Positions 1 through 10,527 of a DNA stretch of 64,000 nucleotides are shown here, piece after piece. Position numbers and translations under genes: made by a program. Position 1 is the stretch's first letter; every line of letters begins with the position of its first letter. The notes under the pieces were generated by a model. That model was not told where the DNA came from. It saw nothing but the letters and a program-made list of their open reading frames with translations, and searched no databases. The stretch is from JAPUEK01 sp963815355 (GTDB lineage: Bacteria; Pseudomonadota; Alphaproteobacteria; Rhodobacterales; Rhodobacteraceae): assembly GCA_963815355.1 (NCBI GenBank), contig CAWFGJ010000009.1, positions 1 through 64,000 on the forward strand, in the 5' to 3' direction.

Positions 1-835
1 TGCACAGCGAGAGACGCCCGGCTCCATCGGGTAGGCCCCGCCCGAGACGCCCAACCACGCTATCCGGCGCGCGGCGAGATCGGTGTTCAGCCGCGTGGCG
101 AAATCCAGACGATTGCGGCCAAAGGGGCTTTTCCGGGTCCGCCCCGCCTGCACCGTCAGCAGGCGCGCCACGTCCTCGGACCCGCGCGCCCCATCGGGCC
201 TTGGTCGCCAGAGGTGGCCAGATGGGAGTCGCCTCGGCATCGCCGGGCACAGTGCCCCACGTCGGGCGAAAGCCTGTAGACGTTGCAAAACGCGCTCCTG
301 GGTTGCGCAAGTACCTGATCACGTCCGACCGTCGGCCACGAGCATCCGCGCTGCAAGCCCGCCGCCGCCCCGCCCGAAGACCCGCCCGCCGTGCGCGTCA
401 GGTCATAGGGGTTGCGTGTGACCCCGTGGACCGGGTTGAAGGAATGGCTGCCGGCCCCATTCCGGGCGTGTTGGTCTTGCCGGTGAATAGCCCTCGCCGC
501 CCGCATCCGCGCGGCCAACAGATCATCCTTGTCAGGCACGAAATCGGCAAACAAGGGGCTGCCCCATGTGGTCCGCAAGCCCTTGGTCGCGCACAGATCC
601 TTGACCGCAAAAGGCAGGCCGTACAGCGAGCCCGTTCGGGGGCGCATCATCGGCTGCCTCGCCGCTATCAGCGCGTCCGGGTCGCGCAGGCTGATCACCG
701 CATTGGACCGCGCCATTCACCGCCGCGATCCGGTCCAGATGGGCGGCCATCACCTCGGACGGGGCCGAGCGCCGGCGCCGCAATCGCCCGCGACAGATCC
801 GAGGCTGACGAGTCCGTCAACTCGGTGCTTTGCAT
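1..835 (-). pseudogene. Broken mirror copy of the 5' part of amidase B
   Basis: Reverse-complement counterpart of 10528 to about 11369. The mirrored ATG is at 835-833. Short pieces translate as the amidase (for example VKDLCATKGLRTTWGSPL and the GGSSGGAAAG motif) but in different frames. The copy runs off the window start. Agreement with the right arm is worst in the first ~130 bases, as expected at the end of a noisy read. Probably a sequence artifact. Confidence 0.8.
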
Positions 836-872
836 CGCTGTTCCTCCCATTTCCACCCCCCTGCAAACGCAA

Positions 873-900
873 TGATCCGGGGCGAAAAGACCCGGGATCA
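873..900. terminator. Mirror copy of the transporter-operon terminator
   Basis: TGATCCGGGG (873-882) and CCCGGGATCA (891-900) mirror the perfect hairpin at 10464-10491, but this copy has one base changed or shifted in the stem. Confidence 0.6.
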
Positions 901-927
901 TCTCAGATCATCGTTGAAACTGCAAGA

Positions 928-1948
928 TTACTTCTGCAGTTCGGTCCAGATCGCGGTCATGTCTTCCTGCGCCTTGGGCGAGCAGGTGGGCAGGGTGGCC
1001 CGAGGCCTTGAACTCTTCCGGCGTCACCACTTCGGGCGCGGTCTTCGATGTCTTCGGGCATGAATTCTTCGGACCCGGCGATGCCGTTGGCATAGCCGCA
1101 AAGGCCGAGATGATCGCGGCGTTTTCCGGCACCATGATGGAAGTCGAGGAACTTTGTAAGCCTCGTCCACGTTCTGGGCATCGGCCAGCAAGCTCGACCG
1201 AATCCATGAACAACGGATAGCCTTCCTTCGGGTAGCCATAGGCCACGCTTGGGTTGGCCATACGGGGCGCGCATGGTGGAGCCATTCCAGTTCACGCTGG
1301 CCGCCCAGTCATTGTTGGAACAGCTTTTCCGTGGCGCCGTAATCCATCGACAGCCAGTCTGCTTGGCCGCGAGCAGCACGTCACGCGCCTTTTTCAGACT
1401 CCTCGGGCTGTTCGGTGCAGGCTCGCCGCCGACGTAATAGATCGCAAGGTTCACGACGTCGTTCATTTCCGGGACGACGTTGATCTTGCCCTTCAACTCA
1501 TGCGGCACGTCAAGGAAGATGTCGGATGTGTTGATGTCACCCGAATAGACGGCGGTGTTGACCGCATCCGGTCGACCCACTGCCACGGAATGGTGTGCGT
1601 GCGGCCCATGTCCCAAGGCACGTCTTTCCATTCCGGTGCGATGTTGCCCTTGTTGGCCAGCTTGCTGTCGTCCAGCGGCACGATCAGGCCCTTTTCGACC
1701 CAGATCGGCACGTAGTTGGCCGAGGGCACCACAAGGTCAAAGCCCGAGCCGCCAGCCTCGACCTTGGCCAGGGCCGCGTCGTTGCTGTCGTAATCGGTGA
1801 CGGTCACCTTGATGCCGGTTTCGGCCTCGAATTTCGCCAGCAGTTCGGGCGAGGTGTAGTTGCCCCAGTTGAACAGTTGCAGCGCGCCCTCGGCCGAGGC
1901 CAGAGGTGCTGGCAAGCAGCAGGGCCGTTGCGGAAGTAGTTTTTTCAT
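928..1948 (-). pseudogene. Broken mirror copy of the PotD-like binding protein gene
   Basis: Counterpart of 9410-10435, with start ATG at 1948-1946 and stop TAA at 930-928. It is 5 bases shorter overall. Frame changes split it at several points. For example, one base is gained near 1064 and another near 1139 relative to the intact copy, and two are lost near 995. No separate function should be assigned. Confidence 0.8.
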
Positions 1949-1972
1949 TGGGTCGTCTCCCGTTGGTTTGGT

Positions 1973-2756
1973 CAGTCGTTTTTGCGCGTCAGCAAGAAGA
2001 ACGCGGTCAGCAGCACCACGGTCAAGGCCAGCAACATCGAAGAGATGGCATTGATTTCGGGGGTCAGCTGGCGGCGCATCTGGCCAAGCATATAGGTAGC
2101 AGGTGTCTTGCCCGCCGGATTTCGCGAACTCCGTGATCACCACATCGTCAAGGCTGATCACAAAGGCCAGCATCGCCCCCGCGATCACGCCGGGCAGAAG
2201 CAGCGGCAGGGTCACATAGCGAAACGTCTGCCAGCCCGAGGCGTAAAGGTCTGCTGCCGCCGTTTCCAGCGACAGGTCCATCCCCAGCTGGGCCGGATCG
2301 GCAGATAGGCAAAGGCAATTGCAGAACCGGCGTGGGCCATGATGACATAGCCCACGCCCAACGGCCGGTGGCCTTCTTGATGATGCCGAAAAAGATCAGC
2401 AAGGCCACGGCGGTGACGATTTCGGGCACCATCAGCTGTGGTCGATCATGACATAGATGAAGGTCTGCCCCTTGAAGGCCTTGCGCCGGGTCGTGCCAAA
2501 GGCGGCGATGGTGGCCACGGTCGTGGCAATGCCGCTGGCGGACACCGCGATGAAACCGCGACCGCAGGGTTGCGTCCTTTACATGTGGCCATTGGCCCAG
2601 GCCTTGCCATACCAGTCAAAGCGTCCCCAGACCGCCACCGACGGCTGGCGTTGAAGGAATAGGCGACCAGCGTCAGGATCGGCAGGTAGCGCCAGAAACA
2701 CGATCACCGCCGTGGCGGTGACGCAGGGTGGCGACAGAAAAGCTGCGTTCAGCCAT
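1973..2756 (-). pseudogene. Broken mirror copy of the PotC-like permease gene
   Basis: Counterpart of 8583-9386, about 20 bases shorter. Start ATG at 2756-2754, stop at 1975-1973. Frame-broken by scattered single-base losses. Confidence 0.8.
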
Positions 2757-3651
2757 GACGGTTCTCCCCGTTGGCATAGCGCACATAGATCAGCAGGGCC
2801 GCCATCACCACGATCAGCAGCGCCAGCGACAGCGCCGAGCCGAGCCGCCGTCTTGCCCCGAATTGCAGGTCAATAAAGTTGCCGATCACTGCTTGCCCGC
2901 CGCCCAGCACGCGGGGGGTCACATAGGCCCCCAGCGAGGCCCGAACACAAGGATAGAGCCCGCAATGATCCCCGGCTTGACGATGGGCAGAATGATCCGG
3001 CGCAGCACGCGGTTCCAGCGGCTGGCATAAAGGTCAGAGCCCGCCTCCAGCAGCTTCATGTCAAACCGGTCAATCGCGGCGAACAATGGCAGCACCATCA
3101 GCGGCAGATAGACATAGGCCATGCCGATGAATACGGCGGTATCGGTGTAGATGATGCGGATCGGCTCGCTCATCAGGCCCAGTTTCAGCAAGGTGGTGTT
3201 GAAACCCTTCGTTCCGGATGACCTCATTGATGGCATAGGTGCGGATCAACAGGTTGGTCCAGAACGGAATGGTGATCAGGAACAGCCACAGCGCGCGCGA
3301 TTTTGGCGGCCGGGTGGCAATGAACCATGCGGTGGGAAAGCCCACGGCAAAGGTGATCAGCGTGGTCAGCATCGACAGTTTGATCGACCGCCAAAGTATC
3401 GTCAGGTTCGCGTCGGCCAGAACCATCGTGTCGTCGAAGATGTCTTTGGTATACAGGATGCCCCGCCCACCCATCGTACTGAGAAGCCCATTCCACATTG
3501 CCGAGATTTGCCCGGCGCAAGAAAAGGAATAGACCAGCACGATCAACAGCGGCCCGGCAGCAAAGAACGTCAGCACAGTCAGCGCGCGGGCAGACAGCAG
3601 CCAGCCGTTGCGGGTTGAGGTGGCATCCTTGGCGTTTTCGGCGGCACTCAT
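2750..3651 (-). pseudogene. Broken mirror copy of the PotB-like permease gene
   Basis: Counterpart of 7682-8590, start ATG at 3651-3649. Long stretches still read in frame, but the N-terminal, middle and C-terminal parts lie in different frames. The overlap with the PotC copy is preserved, as in the intact arm. Confidence 0.8.
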
Positions 3652-3653
3652 AC

Positions 3654-4716
3654 CTAATCCTCCAGCGTCTGGACGGAGAAGCCGGGCGCAAGGGGCCGAC
3701 ACCGCCGCCCCCGCGCCAGCCCTGCGTCACCCATCGCGGGGCTTTGCAGGCGGGTGACCACCTCGGTGCCATCGCCCATGACCACCGCGGCAATGCGTGT
3801 CGGTGCCGAAATAGACCAACGATGACCGCGGTGGCCGGGATGGCATCTGGGAAATCTCCTGCCGGCTCATCCGCGCGACTCGCGCATGTGTCGGGGCGCA
3901 CGGTCACGGTGACGGGCCCGGCGCGCGTGCCATCCGGCGGGTCCACAGCACATGGCCGCTGCCAAGGGTCAGGCGCCCATCCGCAGCATGTGGCGGGCAG
4001 AAAGTTCGTCTCGCCGATGGCCGCGACAAAGCGGTTCAGGGGCCGGGCGGCGCGCGGGGTGCCGACCTGTTGCAGCTTGCCCGCGCTCATTACCGGCGAT
4101 GCGGTCGGACATGGTCAGGGCCTCTTCCTGATCATGGGTGACAAAGACAAAGGTGATCCCCGTTGGGTCTAGGCGCTTGAGCTCTATCTGCATTTCCTTG
4201 CGCAGCTTCAGGTCCAGCGCCGACAGCGGCTCATCCACAAGCAGCACTTTGGGGGCAGGGGCCAAGGCCCGTGCCAACACGCTGTTGCTGGCCGCCCGAA
4301 AGCTGGTGGGTCTTCTTGCCCGGCCTCCGGCGATCGCCTCCAGTTCGACCAGCGCCAACATGCGATCCACCGCTTGGGTGACCTCGGCCTTGGGGCGGCC
4401 CTGCATCTGGCGGCCAAAGCCGATATTTTGCGCCACGGTCAGATGCGGGAACAAGGGCAGCGGCTTCGGAACACCGTGTTCACCGGGTGCTTGTTGGGCG
4501 GCAGATAGGTGATGTCCTTATCCGTCCCTGCCGTCGGCATCAAACCCCGCGATCAGGCGCAACAAGGTGGTCTTGCCGCAGCCTGGGGCCAAGCAGCGTA
4601 AAAGAACTCTCCCTTGTGAATTTCCACCGACACATCGTTCAGTGCCGCACAATGGTTTTCCCCTGTCCAAAGGTCTTGACGGCGTTGTGTGCCTCGATGG
4701 CGTATTCTTGCGTCAG
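3654..4716 (-). pseudogene. Broken mirror copy of the PotA-like ATPase gene
   Basis: Counterpart of 6600-7679, stop at 3656-3654. The start end (around 4716) is the most altered part: the mirrored GTG start and ribosome-binding site are no longer recognisable. Walker B and H-loop segments can be found, but in different frames. Confidence 0.75.
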
Positions 4717-4894
4717 ACGGCGACTTCGCGCTCCTTTTGATCATATTGGGCGCTGAAAGTGGGACCACCGTTTAGTGCACTTCTTGGGCGAAAAAGCAGC
4801 GGTGCATTTCAGCCGTTTTGCCGGAAACTGCCCAAAGATTAACGGCGCGAAAGACCGAGCCTGTGACACTACAAAGGCAGGGCCGAAGCCCGGC

Positions 4895-5577
4895 TTAGGC
4901 TGACCCTAAGCGCGGGTCGCGTGCGCCCGACGCCCACGCCGCGACCACGGTGCGGCGCTTTCCATCTCGGTGCACAACGCGATCAACTCTTCATCCGCGC
5001 CGAACGGGGCGGCCAGACGCCCAAAGCAGCCGCCCGCCGACAAGCGCCACCGGCACGCGGCCAGGTGGCCTGAAGTGTTGAACACCGCGCAGAACGGCGA
5101 GTAGGCAAGATTCTGTCCCGCTCATCCGGTAATCCAGATAATTGGCGCGGGAATGGTCGAATGCCCGATCCGCGCGGGTGGCTCTGCCAGCGTGGCCGAC
5201 AGCAGGCCCCGTCGCGAAAAACGCGGCCATCTGGCGACCAAAGGCGTGAATCTCGCCACCTGCAGATAGCGGGTGGCGGCAAGACCCTCGGCATAGGCAA
5301 GGGCAGAGCGGCTGACCGGTTCCCACCTCGCCCGCCACCAGATCGCGCCCGCGCAGGCCCGCGCGGATCGACAGTGCGGTGCCGACGGCCACGATGTCGG
5401 TCCAGGCCCGCATCATCCCCGCCACATCCGCCCCGGCCGGGATCGCGGGTTCAACCCAATGGCCAAGCCCTTCGAGGAGGCGGCCCGTGGCGCGCACCGC
5501 CTCGGCCAGTTCGGGGTGGATCGGCGCGCCGGTAAAGGTGGTGTCGCACAGGCCGATCCGCAACCGGCTGGGCGGGC
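4895..5577 (-). pseudogene. Broken mirror copy of the 3' part of amidase A
   Basis: Counterpart of 5711-6420, stop TAA at 4897-4895. It ends at the inversion junction 5577, where sequence identity with the mirrored arm stops abruptly and the single-copy spacer begins. Confidence 0.8.
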
Positions 5578-6420
5578 ATGGCGATTGACGGCTTTCTGAC
5601 CCGGTCGGTGCGCGACACGGCCACCCTGCTGGACGCCTGCGCCGGGCCGGACCTTGGCGCGCCCTATGTGGCCCCGCCCTTGTGGCGCAGCCATGCCGAT
5701 GCGATCTCACGCCCGCCCCGCCGGTTGCGGATCGGCCTGTGCGACACCACCTTTACCGGCGCGCCGATCCACCCCGAACTGGCCGAGGCGGTGCGCGCCA
5801 CGGGCCGCCTCCTCGAAGGGCTTGGCCATTGGGTTGAACCCGCGATCCCGGCCGGGGCGGATGTGGCGGGGATGATGCGGGCCTGGACCGACATCGTGGC
5901 CGTCGGCACCGCACTGTCGATCCGCGCGGGCCTGCGCGGGCGCGATCTGGTGGCGGGCGAGGTGGAACCGGTCAGCCGCTCTGCCCTTGCCTATGCCGAG
6001 GGTCTTGCCCCCACCCGCTATCTGCAGGCGGTGGGCGAGATTCACGCCTTTGGTCGCCAGATGGCCGCGTTTTTCGCGACGGGGCCGGATATCCTGCTGT
6101 CGGCCACGCTGGCAGAGCCACCCGCGCGGATCGGGCGGTTTGACCATTCCCGCGCCGATTATCTGGATTACCGGATGGGGCCGGACGGGATCTTTGCCTA
6201 CTCGCCGTTCTGCGCGGTGTTCAACGCTTCGGGCCAGCCTGCGGCCAGCGTGCCGGTGGCGCTCTCGGCGGGCGGGCTGCCTTTGGGGGTGCATCTGGCG
6301 GCCCCGTTCGGCGCGGATGAAGAGTTGATCGCGTTGTGCGCCGAGATGGAAAGCGCCGCACCGTGGTCGCGGCGTGCAGGGGCGTCGGGCGCACGCGACC
6401 CGCGCTTAGGGTCAGCCTAA
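5578..6420 (+). CDS. Amidase A, C-terminal part (5' half missing at the inversion junction)
   Basis: Amidase-signature family, C-terminal portion only (about 280 residues; full-length members are about 450-500). The visible part begins at a segment typical of the region just after the catalytic core (GFLTRSVRDTATLLDA) and runs to a natural stop. The Lys-Ser-Ser catalytic residues and the Gly/Ser-rich motif are in the missing half. The ATG at 5578 is simply the first in-frame codon right of the junction, not a real start. The true upstream sequence is replaced by the mirrored arm, so the real left end of reliable sequence is about 5578. The family hydrolyses carboxamides; the length and sequence suggest a 6-aminohexanoate-cyclic-dimer-hydrolase-like amidase, but the substrate is unknown. 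It lies 180 bp upstream of the transporter operon on the same strand. Confidence 0.75.
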   Translation: MAIDGFLTRSVRDTATLLDACAGPDLGAPYVAPPLWRSHADAISRPPRRLRIGLCDTTFTGAPIHPELAEAVRATGRLLEGLGHWVEPAIPAGADVAGMMRAWTDIVAVGTALSIRAGLRGRDLVAGEVEPVSRSALAYAEGLAPTRYLQAVGEIHAFGRQMAAFFATGPDILLSATLAEPPARIGRFDHSRADYLDYRMGPDGIFAYSPFCAVFNASGQPAASVPVALSAGGLPLGVHLAAPFGADEELIALCAEMESAAPWSRRAGASGARDPRLGSA

Positions 6421-6423
6421 GCC

Positions 6424-6435
6424 GGGCTTCGGCCC
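6424..6435 (+). terminator. Possible small UUCG hairpin after amidase A
   Basis: GGGC-TTCG-GCCC directly after the amidase stop, followed by TGCCTTT. The stem is only 4 bp and the T-run is weak. Confidence 0.3.
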
Positions 6436-6599
6436 TGCCTTTGCTATGTCACAGGCTCGGTCTTTCGCGCCGTTAATCTTTGGGCAGTTTCCGGCAAAAC
6501 GGCTAAATCACGCGTCTTTCGCCCAAGAAGTGCACTAAAACATTGCGTCATGCCGCTTTGAGCGCCCAATATGATCAAAACGCAGGGGAGCGAGTCACC

Positions 6600-7679
6600 G
6601 TGACGCAAGAATACGCCATCGAGGCGCGCAACGCCGTCAAGACCTTTGGACAGGGGAAAACCATTGTCCGGGCGCTGAACGATGTGTCGGTGGAAATTCA
6701 CAAGGGCGAGTTCTTTACGCTGCTTGGCCCGTCGGGCTGCGGCAAGACCACCTTGTTGCGCCTGATCGCGGGGTTTGAGATGCCGACGGCAGGGACGATC
6801 CTGCTGGATGGTCAGGACATCACCTATCTGCCGCCCAACAAGCGCCCGGTGAACACGGTGTTCCAAAGCTATGCCCTGTTCCCGCATCTGACCGTGGCGC
6901 AAAATATCGGCTTTGGCCTGCAGATGCAGGGCCGCCCCAAGGCCGAGGTCACCCAAGCGGTGGATCGCATGTTGGCGCTGGTCAAGCTGGAGGCGATGGC
7001 CGACCGCAAGACCAGCCAGCTTTCGGGCGGCCAGCAACAGCGTGTGGCGCTGGCACGGGCCTTGGCCCCTGCCCCCAAAGTGCTGCTTCTGGATGAGCCG
7101 CTGTCGGCGCTGGACCTGAAGCTGCGCAAGGAAATGCAGATCGAGCTGAAGCGCCTGCAGACCGAGACGGGGATCACCTTTGTCTTTGTCACCCATGATC
7201 AGGAAGAGGCCCTGACCATGTCCGACCGCATCGGCGTGATGAGCGCGGGCAAGCTGCAACAGGTCGGCACCCCGCGCGATATCTACACCCGGCCCCTGAA
7301 CCGCTTTGTCGCGAGTTTCATCGGCGAGACGAACTTTCTGCCCGCCACCTGTGCGGATGGGCGCCTGACCCTTGGCAGCGGCCATGTGCTGGACGCGCCA
7401 GATGGCACGCGCGCCGGGCCCGTCACCGTAACCGTGCGCCCCGAACAAGTGCGCCTCGTCGGCGCGGATGAGCCGGCAGATTTGCCAGATGCCATCCCGG
7501 CCACCGTGCAATCGTTGGTCTATTTCGGCACCGACACGCATTGCCACATGGCGATGGCCGATGGCACCGAGGTGGTCGCCCGCCTGCAAAGCCCCGCGAT
7601 GGGTGACGCAGGGCTGGCGCGGGGGGCGGCGGTGTCGTTCCGCTTTGCGCCCGGCTCCGTCCAGATGCTGGAGGATTAG
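6600..7679 (+). CDS. potA: Spermidine/putrescine-type ABC transporter, ATP-binding protein (PotA-like)
   Basis: Couples ATP hydrolysis to uptake of a polyamine-type substrate on the inner face of the membrane, with the two permeases and binding protein encoded just downstream. Counting from the GTG at 6600 (359 residues), I see Walker A GPSGCGKTT (43-51), Q-loop Gln89, signature LSGGQ (141-145), Walker B LLLDEP (162-167), H-loop His199, and a C-terminal TOBE-like domain from about 280. The GTG is preferred because AGGGGAG lies 10 bases upstream; an in-frame ATG at 6543 would add 19 unconserved-looking residues. First gene of a four-gene operon (2-bp gap to potB). Substrate specificity (putrescine, spermidine or another amine) cannot be read from sequence alone. 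Confidence 0.88.
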   Translation: MTQEYAIEARNAVKTFGQGKTIVRALNDVSVEIHKGEFFTLLGPSGCGKTTLLRLIAGFEMPTAGTILLDGQDITYLPPNKRPVNTVFQSYALFPHLTVAQNIGFGLQMQGRPKAEVTQAVDRMLALVKLEAMADRKTSQLSGGQQQRVALARALAPAPKVLLLDEPLSALDLKLRKEMQIELKRLQTETGITFVFVTHDQEEALTMSDRIGVMSAGKLQQVGTPRDIYTRPLNRFVASFIGETNFLPATCADGRLTLGSGHVLDAPDGTRAGPVTVTVRPEQVRLVGADEPADLPDAIPATVQSLVYFGTDTHCHMAMADGTEVVARLQSPAMGDAGLARGAAVSFRFAPGSVQMLED

Positions 7680-7681
7680 GT

Positions 7682-8590
7682 ATGAGTGCCGCCGAAAACG
7701 CCAAGGATGCCACCTCAACCCGCAACGGCTGGCTGCTGTCTGCCCCCGCGCTGACTGTGCTGACGTTCTTTGCTGCCGGGCCGCTGTTGATCGTGCTGGT
7801 CTATTCCTTTCTGGCGCCGGGCAAATACGGCAATGTGGAATGGGACTTCTCGCTCGATGGCTGGCGGGGCATCCTGTATACCAAGGACATCTTCGACGAC
7901 ACGATGGTTCTGGCCGACGCGAATCTGACGATCTTTTGGCGGTCGATCAAACTGTCGATGCTGACCACGCTGATCACCTTTGCCGTGGGCTTTCCCACCG
8001 CCTGGTTCATTGCCACCCGGCCGCCAAAATCGCGCGCGCTGTGGCTGTTCCTGATCACCATTCCGTTCTGGACCAACCTGTTGATCCGCACCTATGCGAT
8101 CAATGAGGTCATCCGGAACGAAGGGTTGTTCAACACCACCTTGCTGAAACTGGGCCTGATCAGCGAGCCGATCCACATCATCTACACCGATACCGCCGTA
8201 TTCATCGGCATGACCTATGTCTATCTGCCGCTGATGGTGCTGCCGTTGTTCGCCGCGATTGACCGGTTTGACATGAAGCTGCTGGAGGCGGGCTATGACC
8301 TTTATGCCAGCCGCTGGAACGTGCTGCGCCGGATCATCCTGCCCATCGTCAAGCCGGGGATCATTGCGGGCTCTATCCTTGTGTTCGTGCCCTCGCTGGG
8401 GGCCTATGTCACCCCGCGCGTGCTGGGCGGCGGCAAGCAGATGATGATCGGCAACTTTATCGAGCTGCAATTCGGGCAGGGGCGGAACTGGCCGCTGGGC
8501 GCGGCGCTGTCGCTGGCGCTGCTGATCGTCGTGATGGTGGCCCTGCTGATCTATGTGCGCTATGCCAACGGGGAGAACCGTCATGGCTGA
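7682..8590 (+). CDS. potB: Spermidine/putrescine-type ABC transporter, permease (PotB/PotH-like)
   Basis: Inner-membrane permease of 302 residues. The N-terminal cytoplasmic tail of about 20 residues is followed by a first membrane segment (LTVLTFFAAGPLLIVLVYSF) and further hydrophobic segments. The EAA-type ABC contact loop is visible as LLEAGYDLYASRWNVLRRI, about residues 201-219, followed by LPIVKPGIIAGS. It forms the channel as a heterodimer with the next gene. It begins 2 bp after the ATPase stop and overlaps the next permease by 8 bp, so all are translated from one message. Its mirror copy at 2750-3651 is broken. Confidence 0.88.
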   Translation: MSAAENAKDATSTRNGWLLSAPALTVLTFFAAGPLLIVLVYSFLAPGKYGNVEWDFSLDGWRGILYTKDIFDDTMVLADANLTIFWRSIKLSMLTTLITFAVGFPTAWFIATRPPKSRALWLFLITIPFWTNLLIRTYAINEVIRNEGLFNTTLLKLGLISEPIHIIYTDTAVFIGMTYVYLPLMVLPLFAAIDRFDMKLLEAGYDLYASRWNVLRRIILPIVKPGIIAGSILVFVPSLGAYVTPRVLGGGKQMMIGNFIELQFGQGRNWPLGAALSLALLIVVMVALLIYVRYANGENRHG

Positions 8591-9386
8591 ACGCAGCTTT
8601 TCTGTCGCCACCCTGCCCGGCTTTACCGCCACGGCGGTGATCGTGTTTCTGGCGCTCTACCTGCCGATCCTGACGCTGGTCGCCTATTCCTTCAACGCCA
8701 GCCAGTCGGTGGCGGTCTGGGGAGGCTTTTCGTTGGACTGGTATGGCAAGGCCTGGGACAATGACCATGTAAAGGACGCAACCCTGCGGTCGCTGATCAT
8801 CGCGGTGTCGGCCAGCGGCATTGCCACGACCGTGGCCACCATGGCCGCCCTTGGCACGACCCGGCGCAAGGCCTTCAAGGGGCAGACCTTCATCTATGTG
8901 ATGATCAACCAGCCGCTGATGGTGCCCGAAATCGTCACCGCCGTGGCCTTGCTGATCTTTTTCGGCATCATCAAGAAGGCCACCGGCATTCAGGGCATGG
9001 GCTATCTGATCATGGCCCATGCCGCGTTCTGCATCCCCTTTGCCTATCTGCCGATCCGGGCGCGGCTGGAGGGGATGGACCTGTCGCTGGAAACGGCGGC
9101 GGCGGACCTTTACGCCTCGGGCTGGCAGACGTTTCGCCGTGTGACCCTGCCGCTGCTTCTGCCCGGCGTGATCGCGGGGGCGATGCTGGCCTTTGTGATC
9201 AGCCTTGACGATGTGGTGATCACCGAATTCGTGAAATCAGGCGGGCAGGACACCCTGCCTACCTATATGCTGGGCCAGATGCGCCGCCAGCTGACCCCGG
9301 AAATCAATGCCATCTCTTCGATGTTGCTGGCCTTGACCGTGGTGCTGCTGACCGCGTTCTTCTTGCTGACGCGCAAAAACGACTGA
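8583..9386 (+). CDS. potC: Spermidine/putrescine-type ABC transporter, permease (PotC/PotI-like)
   Basis: Second permease of the transporter, 267 residues with about six hydrophobic segments. The EAA loop reads ETAAADLYASGWQTFRRV and is followed by TLPLLLPGVIAG. The ATG at 8583 is chosen because GGGGAG lies 8 bases upstream and it sits within the typical 8-bp overlap with potB; a longer in-frame start at 8553 would lie well inside potB. It is followed after 23 bp by the binding-protein gene. Confidence 0.88.
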   Translation: MAERSFSVATLPGFTATAVIVFLALYLPILTLVAYSFNASQSVAVWGGFSLDWYGKAWDNDHVKDATLRSLIIAVSASGIATTVATMAALGTTRRKAFKGQTFIYVMINQPLMVPEIVTAVALLIFFGIIKKATGIQGMGYLIMAHAAFCIPFAYLPIRARLEGMDLSLETAAADLYASGWQTFRRVTLPLLLPGVIAGAMLAFVISLDDVVITEFVKSGGQDTLPTYMLGQMRRQLTPEINAISSMLLALTVVLLTAFFLLTRKND

Positions 9387-9409
9387 CCAAACCAACGGGA
9401 GACGACACA

Positions 9410-10435
9410 ATGAAGAAACTACTTTCCGCAACGGCCTTGCTGCTTGCAGGCACCTCATTGGCCTCGGCAGAAGGCACTCTGCAACTGTTCAACTGGGGCA
9501 ACTACACCTCGCCCGAACTGTTGGCGAAGTTTGAAGCTGAAACCGGCATCAAGGTGACCGTCACCGATTACGACAGCAACGACGCGGCCCTGGCCAAGGT
9601 TGAGGCTGGCGGCTCGGGCTTTGACCTTGTGGTGCCCTCGGCCAACTACGTGCCGATCTGGGTCGAAAAGGGCCTGATCGTGCCGCTGGACGACAGCAAG
9701 CTGGCCAACAAGGGCAACATCGCACCGGAATGGAAGGACGTGCCGTGGGACATGGGCCGCACGCACACCATTCCGTGGCAGTGGGGCTCAACCGGGATTG
9801 CGGTCAACACCGCCGTCTATTCGGGCGACATCAACACATCCGCCATCTTCCTTGACGTGCCGGATGAGTTGAAGGGCAAGATCAACGTCGTCCCGGAAAT
9901 GAACGACGTGGTGAACCTTGCGATCTATTACGTCGGCGGCGAGCCCTGCACCGAAGACACCGAGGTGCTGAAAAAGGCGCGTGACGTGCTGCTTGCGGCC
10001 AAGCCGAACTGGCTGTCGATGGATTACGGCGCCACGGAAAAGATGTCCAACAACGACTGGGCGGCCAGCGTGAACTGGAATGGCTCCACCATGCGCGCCC
10101 GTCTGGCCAACCCGACCGTGGCCTATGGCTATCCGAAGGAAGGCTATCCGTTGTTCATGGATTCGGTCGGCTTGCTGAACGATGCCCAGAACGTGGACGA
10201 GGCCTACAAGTTCCTCGACTTCATCATGGTGCCGGAAAACGCCGCGATGATCTCGGCCTTTGCGCGCTATGCCAACGGCATCGCCGGGTCGGAAGAATTC
10301 ATGCCCGAAGACATGAAGACCGCGCCCGAAGTGGTGACGCCGGAAGAGTTCAAGGCCTCGGGCCACTTCCTGCCGACCTGCTCGCCCAAGGCGCAGGAAT
10401 ACATGACCGCGATCTGGACCGAACTGCAGAAGTAA
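9410..10435 (+). CDS. potD: Spermidine/putrescine-type ABC transporter, periplasmic binding protein (PotD-like)
   Basis: Periplasmic solute-binding protein of 341 residues (family 1, PotD/PotF type). A Sec signal peptide is clear: MKK, a hydrophobic stretch, and cleavage after ASA at residue 20. The mature N-terminus (LQLFNWGNYTSPELL) has the WxxY pattern that opens PotD/PotF proteins. Trp and acidic residues spread along the chain (DMGRTHTIPWQWG, NNDWAASVNWNG) are the kind that line amine-binding clefts. GGGAG precedes the ATG by 8 bases. Last gene of the operon, followed by a strong hairpin. It delivers the amine to the PotBC channel. Confidence 0.88.
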   Translation: MKKLLSATALLLAGTSLASAEGTLQLFNWGNYTSPELLAKFEAETGIKVTVTDYDSNDAALAKVEAGGSGFDLVVPSANYVPIWVEKGLIVPLDDSKLANKGNIAPEWKDVPWDMGRTHTIPWQWGSTGIAVNTAVYSGDINTSAIFLDVPDELKGKINVVPEMNDVVNLAIYYVGGEPCTEDTEVLKKARDVLLAAKPNWLSMDYGATEKMSNNDWAASVNWNGSTMRARLANPTVAYGYPKEGYPLFMDSVGLLNDAQNVDEAYKFLDFIMVPENAAMISAFARYANGIAGSEEFMPEDMKTAPEVVTPEEFKASGHFLPTCSPKAQEYMTAIWTELQK

Positions 10436-10463
10436 TCTTGCAGTTTCAACGATGATCTGACGA

Positions 10464-10491
10464 TGATCCGGGGTCTTTTGGCCCCGGATCA
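10464..10491 (+). terminator. Hairpin after the PotABCD-like operon
   Basis: TGATCCGGGG (10464-10473) pairs perfectly with CCCCGGATCA (10482-10491) around an 8-base loop, 28 bp after the binding-protein stop. No strong T-run follows (TTGCGTTTC), so it may act as an mRNA-stabilising stem as much as a terminator. Confidence 0.65.
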
Positions 10492-10527
10492 TTGCGTTTC
10501 AGGGGGGTGGAAATGGGGGGAACAGCG

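Larger units (their letters stand above)
1..5577. repeat. Left arm of a large imperfect inverted repeat (noisy copy of 5711-11369)
   Basis: Read on the minus strand, this arm repeats 5711-11369 gene for gene and spacer for spacer, starting in amidase A next to 5577 and ending in amidase B at base 1. It is about 80 bases shorter than its partner. In the stretches I compared, differences are mostly single-base gains or losses, often in short homopolymers, plus scattered substitutions. They break every reading frame and fall equally in genes and spacers. That pattern fits an uncorrected fold-back read better than an old duplication, in which coding frames and third positions would bias the changes. 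The genes named below in this arm are therefore probably not real second copies. Confidence 0.9.

Noticed and set aside
1..5577. A second functional potABCD operon and amidases
   Set aside because: All frames are broken and the arm mirrors 5711-11369 base by base; treated as an artifact or pseudogene copy.
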